Assembly (NCBI GenBank): GCA_963807085.1
Contig: CAWEBB010000024.1
Coordinates: forward strand, 1 to 64,000
DNA: 64,000 nucleotides
Source of the DNA: JACKII01 sp963807085
GTDB lineage: Bacteria > Pseudomonadota > Alphaproteobacteria > Bin95
Direction of reading: 5' to 3'
The notes beneath the pieces are model-generated. The model was not told the DNA's origin, ran no database searches, and was given only the letters and a program-made list of their open reading frames with translations. This document shows, piece by piece, positions 26,065-35,454 of the stretch (position 1 is its first letter; every line of letters starts with the position of its first letter). The position numbers and the translations under genes are program-made.

Positions 26065-26150
26065 GGTGTTTCCTCTCTTATGTCTATAGTGATTCAACAA
26101 TAGACACGGGTTCCGACGCAACTCTAACCAACGATCGCGGAGAGGATCGC

Positions 26151-28313
26151 ATGAGCCAGGTTCGCAGCAGCGTGTTGCGGGGGCCACCCGCCTCACAGGA
26201 ACGCGAGAAGGAATCCTCCCGATTCATCAACCGCGAACTATCTTGGCTGGAGTTTAACGAGCGGGTCTTGGAGGAGTCCGGCAACCAACACCACCCTTTG
26301 TTGGAGCGCCTGCGGTTTCTCTCGATTTCGGCCAGCAATTCCGATGAATTCGCCATGGTGCGGATCGCTGGCCTCAAGGGACAGGTGGAGGCGGGGGTCA
26401 CGACGCCCAGCCAGGACGGCATGACGCCGAGGGAGCAGCTGGAGGCGATAGCGGTGCGTATGCACCAACTTTCGGACCTGCAACAAAAGCTGTGGCGGAC
26501 ACTGCGCGAGGAATTGGCCGAGGCGGGCGTCAAGGTTCATGCGCCGGCAGAGCTGGCGGCGCAGGACCGGGATTGGCTGAAAACCTATTTCATCGACCGC
26601 ATCTTTCCGGTGATCACCCCCCTTGCCATCGATCCTGCCCATCCTTTTCCGTTCATCCCTAATTTCGGTTTCGGTCTGATTTTGGATCTGTATCGGCCAA
26701 AGGACGGTCAACACATCGATGCGCTGGTGCCGATTCCACAGGCGCTGGAACGGTTCGTGTTGCTGCCGGGATCGGACGACTGCTATGTCTCGATCGAACA
26801 CATCATTCTGCTGTGCCTCGACCGGCTTTTCCCCGGCTTCGAAATTCGGGCCAAAGGCTCCTTTCGCGTTATTCGGGACAGCGAGATCGAGATCGACGAG
26901 GAGGCGGAGGATCTGGTCCGCCACTTCGAAACGGCGTTGAAGCGACGCCGGCGCGGGCATGTGGTGCAATTGATGATAGACGGCGATATGCCAGAGCATC
27001 TGCGCAAATACCTGACGGATCAAATGAAAGTCGCACCGGATGACGTGTTCGTATTGGAGGGACTGGTCGGCCTGGTCGATGTGCAGCAATTGATCAGCGG
27101 CAAACACAAGGATTTGCTGTTCCGGCCGTTCGAACCGCGCTTCCCGGAGCGCATCCGGGATTTCGGCGGAGATTGCTTTGCGGCGATCAAGGCGAAGGAT
27201 ATTCTGGTGCACCACCCCTATGAAGCATTCGATGTGGTGGTGCAGTTCTTGCGCCAGGCCGCCGCGGACCCGCAGGTGGTGGCCATCAAGCAGACGCTGT
27301 ACCGGACTACTCGTGACTCGGCCATCGTGAAGGCACTGATAGAGGCTGCCGAGGCCGGGAAGTCTGTCACGGCGCTGGTCGAGTTGAAGGCGCGCTTCGA
27401 CGAGGCGAACAACATCGTTCTGGCCCGCGACATGGAACGGGCCGGAGTGCAGGTCGTCTTCGGCTTCATCAATTTCAAAACCCACGCCAAGCTTTCGCTG
27501 GTCGTGCGGCGGGAGGGGAACGATCTGCGGTCCTATGGGCATTACGGCACCGGCAACTATCATCCAATTACCGCCCGCATCTATACGGACCTGTCCTATT
27601 TCACGTCGGACCCGGTATTGTGCCGGGATATGGCGCGCCTGTTCAACTACATCACCGGCTATGCCTCGCCGGAAGGGCTGGAGAAGGTGGCGGCCTCGCC
27701 GGTGTCACTGAACCGCACCCTCTTGGACCTGATCGGCGACGAAATCGCGCATGCCGATGCGGGCCGGCCGGCGGCGATCTGGGCGAAGCTTAACGCGATT
27801 GTCGATCCGGGAATTATAGACGCGCTCTACCAGGCGAGCCAGGCGGGCGTCAGCGTCCAACTGGTCGTCCGGGGCATCTGCTGCCTGCGGCCGGGTGTCC
27901 CGGGCATGTCCGAGAATATTACGGTAAAAAGTATCGTCGGCCGTTTCCTGGAACATTCGCGCATCGCCTGCTTCGGTGCCGGACACGGCTTGCCCCACCC
28001 AAAGGCAAAGGTATTCATCTCCTCCGCCGACTGGATGCCGCGAAACTTGCATAGGCGGGTCGAGAGTTTTGTGCCGATCGAAAACGAGACGGTGAAGCGG
28101 CAGGTGATGGACGAGATCATGGTAGCAAACCTGAAGGATACGGCGCAAAGCTGGATTCTCCATGCCGACGGCAGCTATACGCGGGTGGAAGCGGGCCCCA
28201 AGCCTTTCTCAGCGCACGAGTATTTCATGACGAACCCCAGCCTGTCCGGTCGTGGCACGGCCTTGGAAAAGGCGCCGCCGGCGCCGGAACTCGTTCTGCG
28301 GACGGATGCATAA
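26151..28313 (+). CDS. ppk: Polyphosphate kinase 1
   Basis: 720 codons from ATG 26151 (MSQVRSSVLRGPPAS), with GGAGAGG upstream. It makes polyphosphate from ATP, reversibly. Four-domain PPK1: N-terminal SSRFINRELSWLEFNERVLEE, head domain IDPAHPFPFIPN, then the phospholipase-D-like catalytic domains with KQTLYRTTRDSAIV, YGHYGTGNYHPITARIYTD (autophosphorylated His region), and C-terminal ISSADWMPRNLHRRVE. It is followed by ppx 41 bases later. The pair sets polyphosphate levels. Confidence 0.97.
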   Translation: MSQVRSSVLRGPPASQEREKESSRFINRELSWLEFNERVLEESGNQHHPLLERLRFLSISASNSDEFAMVRIAGLKGQVEAGVTTPSQDGMTPREQLEAIAVRMHQLSDLQQKLWRTLREELAEAGVKVHAPAELAAQDRDWLKTYFIDRIFPVITPLAIDPAHPFPFIPNFGFGLILDLYRPKDGQHIDALVPIPQALERFVLLPGSDDCYVSIEHIILLCLDRLFPGFEIRAKGSFRVIRDSEIEIDEEAEDLVRHFETALKRRRRGHVVQLMIDGDMPEHLRKYLTDQMKVAPDDVFVLEGLVGLVDVQQLISGKHKDLLFRPFEPRFPERIRDFGGDCFAAIKAKDILVHHPYEAFDVVVQFLRQAAADPQVVAIKQTLYRTTRDSAIVKALIEAAEAGKSVTALVELKARFDEANNIVLARDMERAGVQVVFGFINFKTHAKLSLVVRREGNDLRSYGHYGTGNYHPITARIYTDLSYFTSDPVLCRDMARLFNYITGYASPEGLEKVAASPVSLNRTLLDLIGDEIAHADAGRPAAIWAKLNAIVDPGIIDALYQASQAGVSVQLVVRGICCLRPGVPGMSENITVKSIVGRFLEHSRIACFGAGHGLPHPKAKVFISSADWMPRNLHRRVESFVPIENETVKRQVMDEIMVANLKDTAQSWILHADGSYTRVEAGPKPFSAHEYFMTNPSLSGRGTALEKAPPAPELVLRTDA

Positions 28314-28354
28314 GGGCATCGGCCGTTCGAATGGTGAGGGGAGAGGGCGCCGGA

Positions 28355-29815
28355 ATGCATCGGGTTGGCGTTGTCGATATTGGGTCGAATTCGGTCCGGC
28401 TGGTCATCTATGGTGTCGTCGGATCAGCGCTTGTTTCGCTTTACGATGAAAAGGCGACCTGCGGGCTCGGCAAGGACCTGGACCTGACGGGCAGGCTGGA
28501 CCCCGAGGGAAAGAAGTGCGCGATCAGAGAGTTGCGCCGTTTCATGGAATTGGCAGCCGATGCGAGCCTCGACGCGTTTTACCCCTTCGCCACCGCGGCG
28601 ATCCGTGACGCTGCAGATGGTGCGGCGTTCGTCGACCAGATAGCCGCGGAAGCCGGGCTCGCGGTCAAGGTACTCTCCGGACTGGACGAGGCGCGTTATT
28701 CGGCGGTGGGCGTTGCCGGCGCGATACCGGGTGCGACCGGTGTGGTCGGTGATCTTGGGGGCGGCAGTCTGGAAATGGTTCGGCTGGTGGATGGTGCCGT
28801 CCACGAGCAGGTGTCCCTGCCGATCGGCGCCTTGCGCCGGCCGGGCAGCGCTTCCGCCGGTGAGACCACGGCATGGATCGATGGGTGGCTCGACCAGGTT
28901 CCCTGGCTCCGGGATCGGGCGGAAGAAGATTTTTACCTCGTTGGCGGCGCCTGGCGGGCATTTGCCCGGGCTCATATTCAGCAGGATGAATATCCTCTTT
29001 CGGTCATCCACGAATACGCCATGGCGACCGCGGATGCTGTCGAACTCGCCACGATTATCGGCATGATGAGCGAAAGCTCGGTCGCGCTGTTGCGCAGTGT
29101 CTCGCGTCGCCGCCGCTCGATCATGCCTTATGCGGCGTTGGCCTTGGCCCGGATCGCCGCATATGCCCGGCCACGGCGCGTCGTTGCCTCTGCTCATGGA
29201 CTCAGGGAAGGGTATGTGCGGCACAAGCTGGGCCTGCGCGACGGTGATCCGCTGTTGGATTACTGCCGCTTTGCCGGCCCCACGACCGCGCGCATCCCCC
29301 CGGATGGCGACCGCATCTTTGAATGGCTGTGCCCGCTTTTCCCGGAGCTTGACCGTGAAACCCGCCGTTGGGTCGCGGCGGCATGCTGGCTCTCCGATCT
29401 CGCGGGGCGCGACCATCCGGACCGCCGGGCGGATATCGCCCTTGCGCGCGGGCAGAACATTCCTTCGGTTGCAATTTCCCACGCCGGCCGCGCCTTTCTC
29501 GGGGCGGCGCTGCGTGTGCGTTATAACGGCGCCAAAGGGGGCGCGGGGGAGGGCGGCTCGGCCGCCGAGCGCTTGCTTGCTTGCAATCAGATCCGACTGG
29601 CCGTCCGTTTGGGCGTGACGTTGCGGCTGGCCCACGCCCTATCGCCGAGCGGCGGCAGCCTGCACCAGTCGCGCCTGTCATTCACGGGCGGGGGGCTGGC
29701 GCTGGACGGCCCGCCCGGCCTGCTATCGGGAGATACGGTCAGCCGCAGGCTGAAGAGCGCCGCGAGGGAATTCGCAATGGAGCCGGTTCTTCTCGGCGAT
29801 CAGGTGGCCGCATAA
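28355..29815 (+). CDS. ppx: Exopolyphosphatase / Ppx-GppA family
   Basis: 486 codons from ATG 28355, preferred over ATG 28331 because GGGGAGAGG lies 8 bases before it. Actin-like ASKHA phosphatase that degrades polyphosphate or (p)ppGpp: phosphate-1 loop VVDIGSNSVRLVIYG, VLSGLDEARYSAVGV, and phosphate-2 loop VVGDLGGGSLEMV. The C-terminal HD-like part has ASAHGLREGYV and WLSDLAGRDHPDRRADIALA. Downstream partner of ppk. Whether it prefers polyP or pppGpp cannot be told from sequence. Confidence 0.92.
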   Translation: MHRVGVVDIGSNSVRLVIYGVVGSALVSLYDEKATCGLGKDLDLTGRLDPEGKKCAIRELRRFMELAADASLDAFYPFATAAIRDAADGAAFVDQIAAEAGLAVKVLSGLDEARYSAVGVAGAIPGATGVVGDLGGGSLEMVRLVDGAVHEQVSLPIGALRRPGSASAGETTAWIDGWLDQVPWLRDRAEEDFYLVGGAWRAFARAHIQQDEYPLSVIHEYAMATADAVELATIIGMMSESSVALLRSVSRRRRSIMPYAALALARIAAYARPRRVVASAHGLREGYVRHKLGLRDGDPLLDYCRFAGPTTARIPPDGDRIFEWLCPLFPELDRETRRWVAAACWLSDLAGRDHPDRRADIALARGQNIPSVAISHAGRAFLGAALRVRYNGAKGGAGEGGSAAERLLACNQIRLAVRLGVTLRLAHALSPSGGSLHQSRLSFTGGGLALDGPPGLLSGDTVSRRLKSAAREFAMEPVLLGDQVAA

Positions 29816-29817
29816 AA

Positions 29818-29846
29818 CTTTGCCCGATCTGGAGGATCGGGCAAAG
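29818..29846 (-). terminator. Intrinsic terminator of rpoH
   Basis: Perfect 12-bp stem CTTTGCCCGATC / GATCGGGCAAAG with a 5-base loop. On the minus strand it is followed by TTTTAT, as expected for rpoH transcripts ending about 50 bases after the stop. On the plus strand it lies only 3 bases after the ppx stop and could also end ppk-ppx transcripts, though without a T-run. Confidence 0.8.
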
Positions 29847-29894
29847 CGAGTCGTGGGTCATGCGTGTGAAAGCAGATCGGCGATTTCCGCTGCT

Positions 29895-30809
29895 TTAGGC
29901 GGCCGAATACGCCTCCAGCGCTTTCTTTGCGTCCATATTATCCTGGAGGGCGGCATTTCGCATGGCGCGTTGGAGCTTTTCAAATGCCCGCACCTCGATT
30001 TGCCGCACGCGCTCCCGGCTGATGCCGTATTCGTGGCTCAACTGTTCGAGCGTCGCCGGATCGTCCTTCAGGCGCCGTTCTTCCAGGATATGGCGTTCCC
30101 GGTCATTCAGGCACTTGAACGCTTCCTTCAGCATGCGCCGCCGGTGGTCCAACTCCTGTTCCTGGCCCAGCGTGGCTTCCTGGTCGTCGCTATCATCCTC
30201 CAACCAGTCCTGCCATTCGCCGTCGCCGTCGATGCGCAGCGGCGCGTTAAGCGACTGGTCGCCGCCGGAAAGCCGCCGGTTCATGGAAACCACATCGGCT
30301 TCCGAAACTTTCAGCTTGTCCGCAATGGTCGTGACCGTATCGGGGTGCAGATCGCCTTCCTCGAAGGCTTTCAACTGTCCCTTGATCTTGCGCAGATTGA
30401 AGAACAGCTTTTTCTGTGACGCGGTCGTGCCCATCTTCACCAGCGACCAGGAATGCAGGATGTATTCCTGAATTGAGGCGCGGATCCACCACATGGCATA
30501 GGTTGCCAGACGGAAGCCGCGGTCGGGGTCGAAGCGCTTCACGGCCTGCATCATTCCGACATTGCCCTCGGAGATCAGCTCGGCCACAGGCAAGCCATAG
30601 CCCCGGTAACCCATGGCAATCTTCGCGACCAGTCGCAGGTGACTGGTGACCAGCTTATGGACAGCCTCAAGATCTTCATGCTCCTGCCACCGTTTGGCGA
30701 GCATGAACTCTTCCTCGGGCTCCAGCATGGGGAATTTGCGGATATCCTGGAGATAGCGCGAAAGGTTCCCCTCCGCAGTAAGAACTGGGATAGAGACTGG
30801 AACTGACAT
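29895..30809 (-). CDS. rpoH: Heat-shock sigma factor sigma-32
   Basis: 304 codons from ATG 30809. The GTG at 30827 overlaps the GGGAGGG ribosome site, so it is not used. Sigma-70 family: region 2 with ISEGNVGMMQAVKRFDPDRG and ATYAMWWIRASIQEYIL, the RpoH box QKKLFFNLRKIKG that separates sigma-32 from other sigmas, and region 4 with LEQLSHEYGISRERVRQIEV. It directs transcription of chaperone and protease genes on heat shock. It lies 145 bases downstream of rluD, an order conserved in alphaproteobacteria. No ROSE-like leader was clear in the 5' region. Confidence 0.98.
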   Translation of the reverse strand: MSVPVSIPVLTAEGNLSRYLQDIRKFPMLEPEEEFMLAKRWQEHEDLEAVHKLVTSHLRLVAKIAMGYRGYGLPVAELISEGNVGMMQAVKRFDPDRGFRLATYAMWWIRASIQEYILHSWSLVKMGTTASQKKLFFNLRKIKGQLKAFEEGDLHPDTVTTIADKLKVSEADVVSMNRRLSGGDQSLNAPLRIDGDGEWQDWLEDDSDDQEATLGQEQELDHRRRMLKEAFKCLNDRERHILEERRLKDDPATLEQLSHEYGISRERVRQIEVRAFEKLQRAMRNAALQDNMDAKKALEAYSAA

Positions 30810-30815
30810 GGTATA

Positions 30816-30822
30816 CCCTCCC
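30816..30822 (-). promoter_or_regulatory. Shine-Dalgarno of rpoH (decides start)
   Basis: GGGAGGG on the minus strand, 6 bases before ATG 30809. It rules out the in-frame GTG at 30827, which overlaps it. Confidence 0.75.
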
Positions 30823-30954
30823 GTCACGCGGAATAAACTGATCGCGTCGTCCGACCCCGGTGCCTATGTAATCGTTAAACGCCTCACAACGGCAAAGGTT
30901 TCGTCATCGCTTCTGCATTGTATACGCGGGCGAGTGCGTTGCAGATCATTATCA

Positions 30955-31920
30955 CTATAGCATGTCCGCTAAGTTTTTGTGCAGAATACGCAAATTGGGC
31001 GGTAAAGGTGCCGTGAACCGCTGAATTTTCCCATTGATCGGATGTTTGAATCCGAGCGCGGCGGCATGCAGCGCCTGCCTTTTCAGCGATACGAGGAGAT
31101 CGACTGCCGGGCCTAATCTGCCGCGGCGCGCCTTCGAGACACGGGCATAGACCGGGTCGCCCAACACCGGGTGGCCGATATGGGAGAGGTGCACCCGGAT
31201 CTGGTGCGTCCGGCCGGTCTCTAGCGAGCAGCGAACCAGAGCGGCACCCTGGCCGAAAATCTTGTCAACGCGGTAGTGGGTCCGGGCTTCGCGGCCGGTA
31301 TCGGTGACGGCCATGCGCTTACGATCGACCTTGTGCCGGCCGATGGGCGCATCGATGGTGCCTTGCAACGGGTTGGGAACGCCGGCGGTGAAGGCCAGAT
31401 ACTCCCGCTCGATGGCGTGAACGGCGAACTGCTCGACCAGGCCCCCATATGCGGCGGCGGTCTTGGCGACCACGATCAGACCGCTGGTGTCTTTGTCGAG
31501 ACGGTGGACGATTCCCGGCCGATTTTTGCTGCCGATGTCCGCCTGGCCGGCACCGCAATGGGCCAGTACGGCATTGACGAGCGTGCCGTCCGGATGCCCT
31601 GGCGCCGGATGCACCACCAAGCCCGGAGGCTTGTCGATTACCAGTAAAGCATCGTCCTCGAAGACGATGTCCATCGGGATCGGTTGAGGTTGGGGCGAGG
31701 CGGGCAGGGCCGGCGGCAGGCGCAGCGCCAGTTTTTCGCCCTCGCGCACCGTGTCGGAGGGGGTGAGGGGCCGGGCGCCGGCGAGCGCGCCGTCCTCGAT
31801 CAGCGCCTTCAGCCGCGATCGGGAGAGGTCTGGCCACAACGCCGCCAAGGCGCGGTCCAGACGCCGGCCTGCTAGCTCCGGGGGAATGGTGATGCGGCGG
31901 AGGTTCGGGTTCTCGTCCAT
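30955..31920 (-). CDS. rluD: 23S rRNA pseudouridine synthase, RluD type
   Basis: 321 codons from ATG 31920 (MDENPNLRRITIPPELAG), with AAGGA upstream; a longer frame to 31962 is ignored. N-terminal S4 RNA-binding domain (RRLDRALAALWPDLSRSRLK, about 16-75), then the pseudouridine synthase domain with catalytic Asp in VHRLDKDTSGLIVVAKT, LETGRTHQIRVHLSHIGHP and DPVYA. RluD modifies helix 69 of 23S rRNA (1911, 1915, 1917). Placement before rpoH supports the RluD assignment over RluA or RluC. Confidence 0.93.
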   Translation of the reverse strand: MDENPNLRRITIPPELAGRRLDRALAALWPDLSRSRLKALIEDGALAGARPLTPSDTVREGEKLALRLPPALPASPQPQPIPMDIVFEDDALLVIDKPPGLVVHPAPGHPDGTLVNAVLAHCGAGQADIGSKNRPGIVHRLDKDTSGLIVVAKTAAAYGGLVEQFAVHAIEREYLAFTAGVPNPLQGTIDAPIGRHKVDRKRMAVTDTGREARTHYRVDKIFGQGAALVRCSLETGRTHQIRVHLSHIGHPVLGDPVYARVSKARRGRLGPAVDLLVSLKRQALHAAALGFKHPINGKIQRFTAPLPPNLRILHKNLADML

Positions 31921-31967
31921 AGGTCCTTGTAATATGCCGTGTGCTCCGCCGGAAGGTAGCAAAGTCT

Positions 31968-32026
31968 AGAGCATCGCCCGATCAAATTGAATCGCTATCG
32001 CAATCAATTTATCGGGTAGATGCTCT
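31968..32026. repeat. Palindromic repeat module X, copy A
   Basis: 59-base inverted repeat beginning AGAGCATCGCCCGATCAA and ending ATCGGGTAGATGCTCT, with an inner ATCGCTATCGCAAT core. It starts 48 bases upstream of the rluD start. A reverse-complement relative lies at 58196-58250. Together with module Y it forms a two-hairpin unit. Confidence 0.8.
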
Positions 32027-32040
32027 AATTCTTGGATTCC

Positions 32041-32080
32041 GAGCAGATTTACCCGACCCATTCGGATCGGGATCTGCTCT
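32041..32080. repeat. Palindromic repeat module Y, copy A
   Basis: 40-base inverted repeat, GAGCAGATTTACCCGACC...GGATCGGGATCTGCTCT. It sits 14 bases after module X. The same pair in reverse orientation occurs at 58142-58250. The interval 32081-32216 shows no further feature. Confidence 0.8.
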
Positions 32081-32216
32081 AACCAATCTCTTTCGCGCGC
32101 TTGATGCGGGATCCATTCTGAAGGCGTTGGCAATTCAGCGCCGGCTGCCTGGTTGCACCGTCGCTGGCATGGTTCCCGACTTGCGCCAGGAAGAGAGGAA
32201 TACGGAAGCGAAATCG

Positions 32217-32645
32217 CTACCCGCCCAGGCCATAGCTGGACCAGCGCAAGGGCGTGAGCGTAATGCGCCAGCGGGTGCCGGCCTCCATGGCCTGGCGCAT
32301 CTTCCCGGCATACTCGGCCCCCGCACTCTCGCCCAGATAGCGCATTGCCATATCGCGAATATCGTCCGGCGCGGCGGTTTCCAACAACGCGGTGCCCTCC
32401 ACGCTGACATAGGCATAAGGCCGCGTCTCCCGCTGGGCGGTCAGCGTGAAGCGGCCCGCCGCCTCGATCAGCCGGGACTTGAGGGACGCCTTGGGCGAAA
32501 CGAACCACGGCCGGCCCTCGGGGTCCAGCGCATACCAGACCGGCACGGTCAGAGGCCCCCGGCCGGGCGCCGTAACGCCCAGCATTCCGACCCAGGGTTC
32601 GGCGAGGAATTGGCCGGCGGCATCACTGGCGTTCGAAGTTGTCAT
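32217..32645 (-). CDS. PNPOx-fold flavin-binding family protein
   Basis: 142 codons from ATG 32645, overlapping the stop of the acyl-CoA ligase gene by ATGA. Split-barrel pyridoxamine-phosphate-oxidase-like protein: GMLGVTAPGRGPLTVPVWYA, GRPWFVSPKASLKSRLIEAA, RFTLTAQRETRPYAYVSVEG. Members bind FMN, F420 or haem; the cofactor and substrate here are unknown. Coupling to the ligase gene suggests a shared pathway, but the ligase frame is broken. Confidence 0.8.
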   Translation of the reverse strand: MTTSNASDAAGQFLAEPWVGMLGVTAPGRGPLTVPVWYALDPEGRPWFVSPKASLKSRLIEAAGRFTLTAQRETRPYAYVSVEGTALLETAAPDDIRDMAMRYLGESAGAEYAGKMRQAMEAGTRWRITLTPLRWSSYGLGG

Positions 32646-34274
32646 GAGTTGCCGGCTTTCTCTTTCAGCTGGATTGTAGCGTATTCTTCGCGCAACACCG
32701 CCTTCATCACCTTGCCGACGCCGTTGCGCGGCAATCCTTCGACAAAGCGGATGGCGTCGGGCATCCACCATTTGGCGATCTTGCCTTCCAGGAACGCGCG
32801 CACCGTCGCTTCGTCCAGGTCTGCGCCCGTTTCGCGCACGATCAGCAGCAGCGGTCGTTCCTGCCAGCGCGGGTGCTCGACGCCGATGCAGCAGGCCTCC
32901 GCCACGCCGGGGCAGCCCGCCGCGGTATTTTCCAACTCTACCGAGCTGATCCACTCACCGCCGGACTTGATCGCGTCCTTGGCCCGGTCGCTGATGTGCA
33001 TATGGCCCTCCGGCCCGACCGAGCCGATATCGCCCGTGTCGAGCCAGCCGTCCTGCGTTACCGGCGCCAGGTCGGCACGCCGGAAATAGCTGGCCGCCAC
33101 CGAGGGGCCGCGCACCTGCAACAGCCCGACGCTCTCTCCATCGTCCGGCAGCACCCGGCCCTGCTCGTCCACCGCGCGCACGTCCGAGAGGAAGACCGGC
33201 TGGCCCTGCGTCATCTGCTCGGCCCGCTGCTCTGCTTCGCTCGCGTGCGGATCGGGAATGGAAATGGTGAGCGCCTGGGTAGTTTCGGTCATGCCGAAAG
33301 CGTGAACGACCTTCGGTCCCATGGCCTCCAACCGCCGGATCAGGGCCTCGGGCGGCGCGGTCGCGCCCGTCCAAAGCTGGCGGAGCGGTCCGAAACCGCT
33401 GCCATCGGCCTGCGCCTCGGCCAGCAGGTCCATCAGCACCGTGGGTACCCCGCCCGAATGGGTGACGCCCTCTGTCCGGATCAGATCCAGCATGGCGCGC
33501 GGGCTCACATTGCGGCCCGGCAGCACCATCTTGGTGCCGGTCAGCGGAGCCATGTAGGGCATGCCCCAGCCATTGCAGTGGAAAAACGGCGCGGCACAGA
33601 GCACACAGTCGCCGCGGCCCAGATTCCAGCCGTTCTTGCCGGCGATGGTCAGCACGTTCACCACCGTGCCACGATGGCTGTAGAGCACGCCCTTGGGCTC
33701 GCCGGTCGTCGCGGACGTGTAGCAAAGGGTCGAGGCGCGGCGCTCGTCGAACTGCGGCCACTCGAAGATCGAGTCCCCTTCGTCGATGATGTCTTCGTAG
33801 CATAGGGCGCCCGGCAGCCTCGTCTCCGGCATCTCGTCCGGTGTCGCCAAGATGATCCATTGTTCGACCGAGGGACAGGCCGGCGCGATCGCCTCGGCAA
33901 GCGGCAGGCAGTCAGGGTCGACGAAAATCGCCCGATCCTGGCTGTGCCGCACCGTATAGGCCAGATGGCGCTCGTGCAGGCGCGGGTTGGCTGTATGCAG
34001 CACCGCACCGACGCCCGGCACCGCATGCATGATCTCGAACAGCCGCCAAGTGTTCCAGGCGAGCGCGCCCAGAACCATGTCCTCGCCCACGAGTTCCTCG
34101 GTTTGCCAAGGCAGACGCCAACAGGCGCGCTCGCCGGTCCGCCTCGGCATAGGTGGTGCGGTGGAAGGACTTGCCGTTGTCGGCGGTGACGATCTCCACC
34201 TGGGGATAGACACGCGCGGCATGGGCCAGCGTGGCACTGGTCAGCAATTGGGCTTCCTGTATCAGCCCGAGCAT
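32642..34274 (-). pseudogene. Fatty-acyl-CoA ligase, one frameshift near 34095
   Basis: Expected length is about 544 residues. The N-terminal part (from ATG 34274: MLGLIQEAQLLTSATLAHAA) breaks after LLASALANRG. The rest continues in another frame from ELVGEDMVLGALAWNTWRLF to 32642. AMP-binding enzyme with P-loop YTSATTGEPKGVLYSHRG, FGMTETTQAL, GWLDTGDIGSVG and the catalytic Lys in RNGVGKVMKAVL. The medium/long-chain ligase type is likely from LAWNTWRLFEIMHAVPGVGA. One indel near 34090-34105 separates the frames. The rest is undamaged, so this is either recent decay or a base-calling error. Confidence 0.78.
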
Positions 34275-34303
34275 GGCCGCCCTCCACCAGAATCAAGCAT
34301 ATG

Positions 34304-35356
34304 CTACATACCCAACTGATCCTTCACGCCATACTCAGCCGCCAGTTCCTGGAGCTTTGCCCAGGTGGAGTCCTCGATTTCGACGCCGTCGCGGCGGCGG
34401 GCCTGCTCTTTCAGGTGCTCGATCTCGCCCGGATAGAGCACGCCCTGGCTGCCGGCGGCTGGCGGCGTGTCCTTCAGATACTGTGCGAAGTCGGCCACGT
34501 CCTTCTTGAAAGTCGCCACGTCACGGAAGGCGGCCACGTTGAATACCGCCATGAAGCAGCCGTCATTGTGCTTGCCCTTCGGGTCCACCCCGAAGCCGAG
34601 GCCCGTCAGCAGGCCGCAAAGGATTTCCACCATCACGGCCAGGCCGGTGCCCTTGTAGCCGCCGTCGGGGCCGCCGAGTGGCAGGAGCGCGCCGCCCTGG
34701 CGGAGCTGGGTCGGGTCGTTGGTGGGCTTGCCGTCCGCGCCGATCACCCAGCCGTCGGGCACGCTTTCGCCGCGGGCGACGGCGACGTTGACCTTGCCGG
34801 CCGCGGCCGCGCTGGTGGCCATGTCCAGGAACAGGGGCGCGCCGAGTTCGGATGGCACCGCGATCGAAATCGGGTTGGTGCCGAGCCGCGCCTCGCGTCC
34901 GCCGAACGGTGCGACGGCCTTGGGCGAGCGGCCGCTGTCGGCGGTGATCAGGCCGATCATATCCTCCCTGGCCGCCATCAGCGGATAATTGGCCAGGCGG
35001 CCGATATGGCTCTGATGATAGACGGTGGCGGCGGCGACGTTGGAGGTTTTCGCCTTATCGATCAGGGTGCGCATGGTGCGCTCGGTCACGGCAAAACCGA
35101 AGCCCCAATTGCCGTCCACCACCATGTGCGCGGGGAAGTCGCTCACCACCTCATAAGGCGCGCCGGGCACAATATGGCCGCGTTTAATGCGGTCGATATA
35201 GGTCGGAATCGCGATGATGCCGTGGCTGTCATGACCGGCGAGATTCGCGCCGATGCAGCCCTTGGCGACGCATTCCGCCTCATAGTCGGAGCAGCCGGCG
35301 GACTTCAGCAGGGCCTCGCCGATGGCTTGCAGTTTGTCGTGGGCGACGGTGGGCAT
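34304..35356 (-). CDS. Ldh2/MDH2-family oxidoreductase (malate/lactate/ureidoglycolate type)
   Basis: 350 codons from ATG 35356 (MPTVAHDKLQAIGEALLKSA), with GAAGGAAA upstream. NAD(P)-dependent 2-hydroxyacid dehydrogenase of the Ldh2 fold: GHDSHGIIAIPTYIDRIKRG with the catalytic His, VYHQSHIGRLANYPLMA, ARLGTNPISIAVPSE, DMATSAAAAGKVNVA and LLPLGGPDGGYKGTGLAVMV. The family includes malate, sulfolactate, ureidoglycolate and diketogulonate-type dehydrogenases; substrate not determinable. It lies 98 bases downstream of dctM, so it probably acts on the transported acid. Confidence 0.9.
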   Translation of the reverse strand: MPTVAHDKLQAIGEALLKSAGCSDYEAECVAKGCIGANLAGHDSHGIIAIPTYIDRIKRGHIVPGAPYEVVSDFPAHMVVDGNWGFGFAVTERTMRTLIDKAKTSNVAAATVYHQSHIGRLANYPLMAAREDMIGLITADSGRSPKAVAPFGGREARLGTNPISIAVPSELGAPLFLDMATSAAAAGKVNVAVARGESVPDGWVIGADGKPTNDPTQLRQGGALLPLGGPDGGYKGTGLAVMVEILCGLLTGLGFGVDPKGKHNDGCFMAVFNVAAFRDVATFKKDVADFAQYLKDTPPAAGSQGVLYPGEIEHLKEQARRRDGVEIEDSTWAKLQELAAEYGVKDQLGM

Positions 35357-35454
35357 GGCGGGCGGTTTCCTTCGCGAAGGGGTTTTTTGAATCGATGGTG
35401 CAATTTTGCGGCGGTGCGCGGTGATAGGCAAGGGCGCTTGACGCCCAGGCGCGC

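Noticed and set aside
30810..30954. ROSE-type RNA thermometer ahead of rpoH
   Set aside because: The ribosome site GGGAGGG is not clearly paired with a U-rich anti-SD hairpin in the leader.
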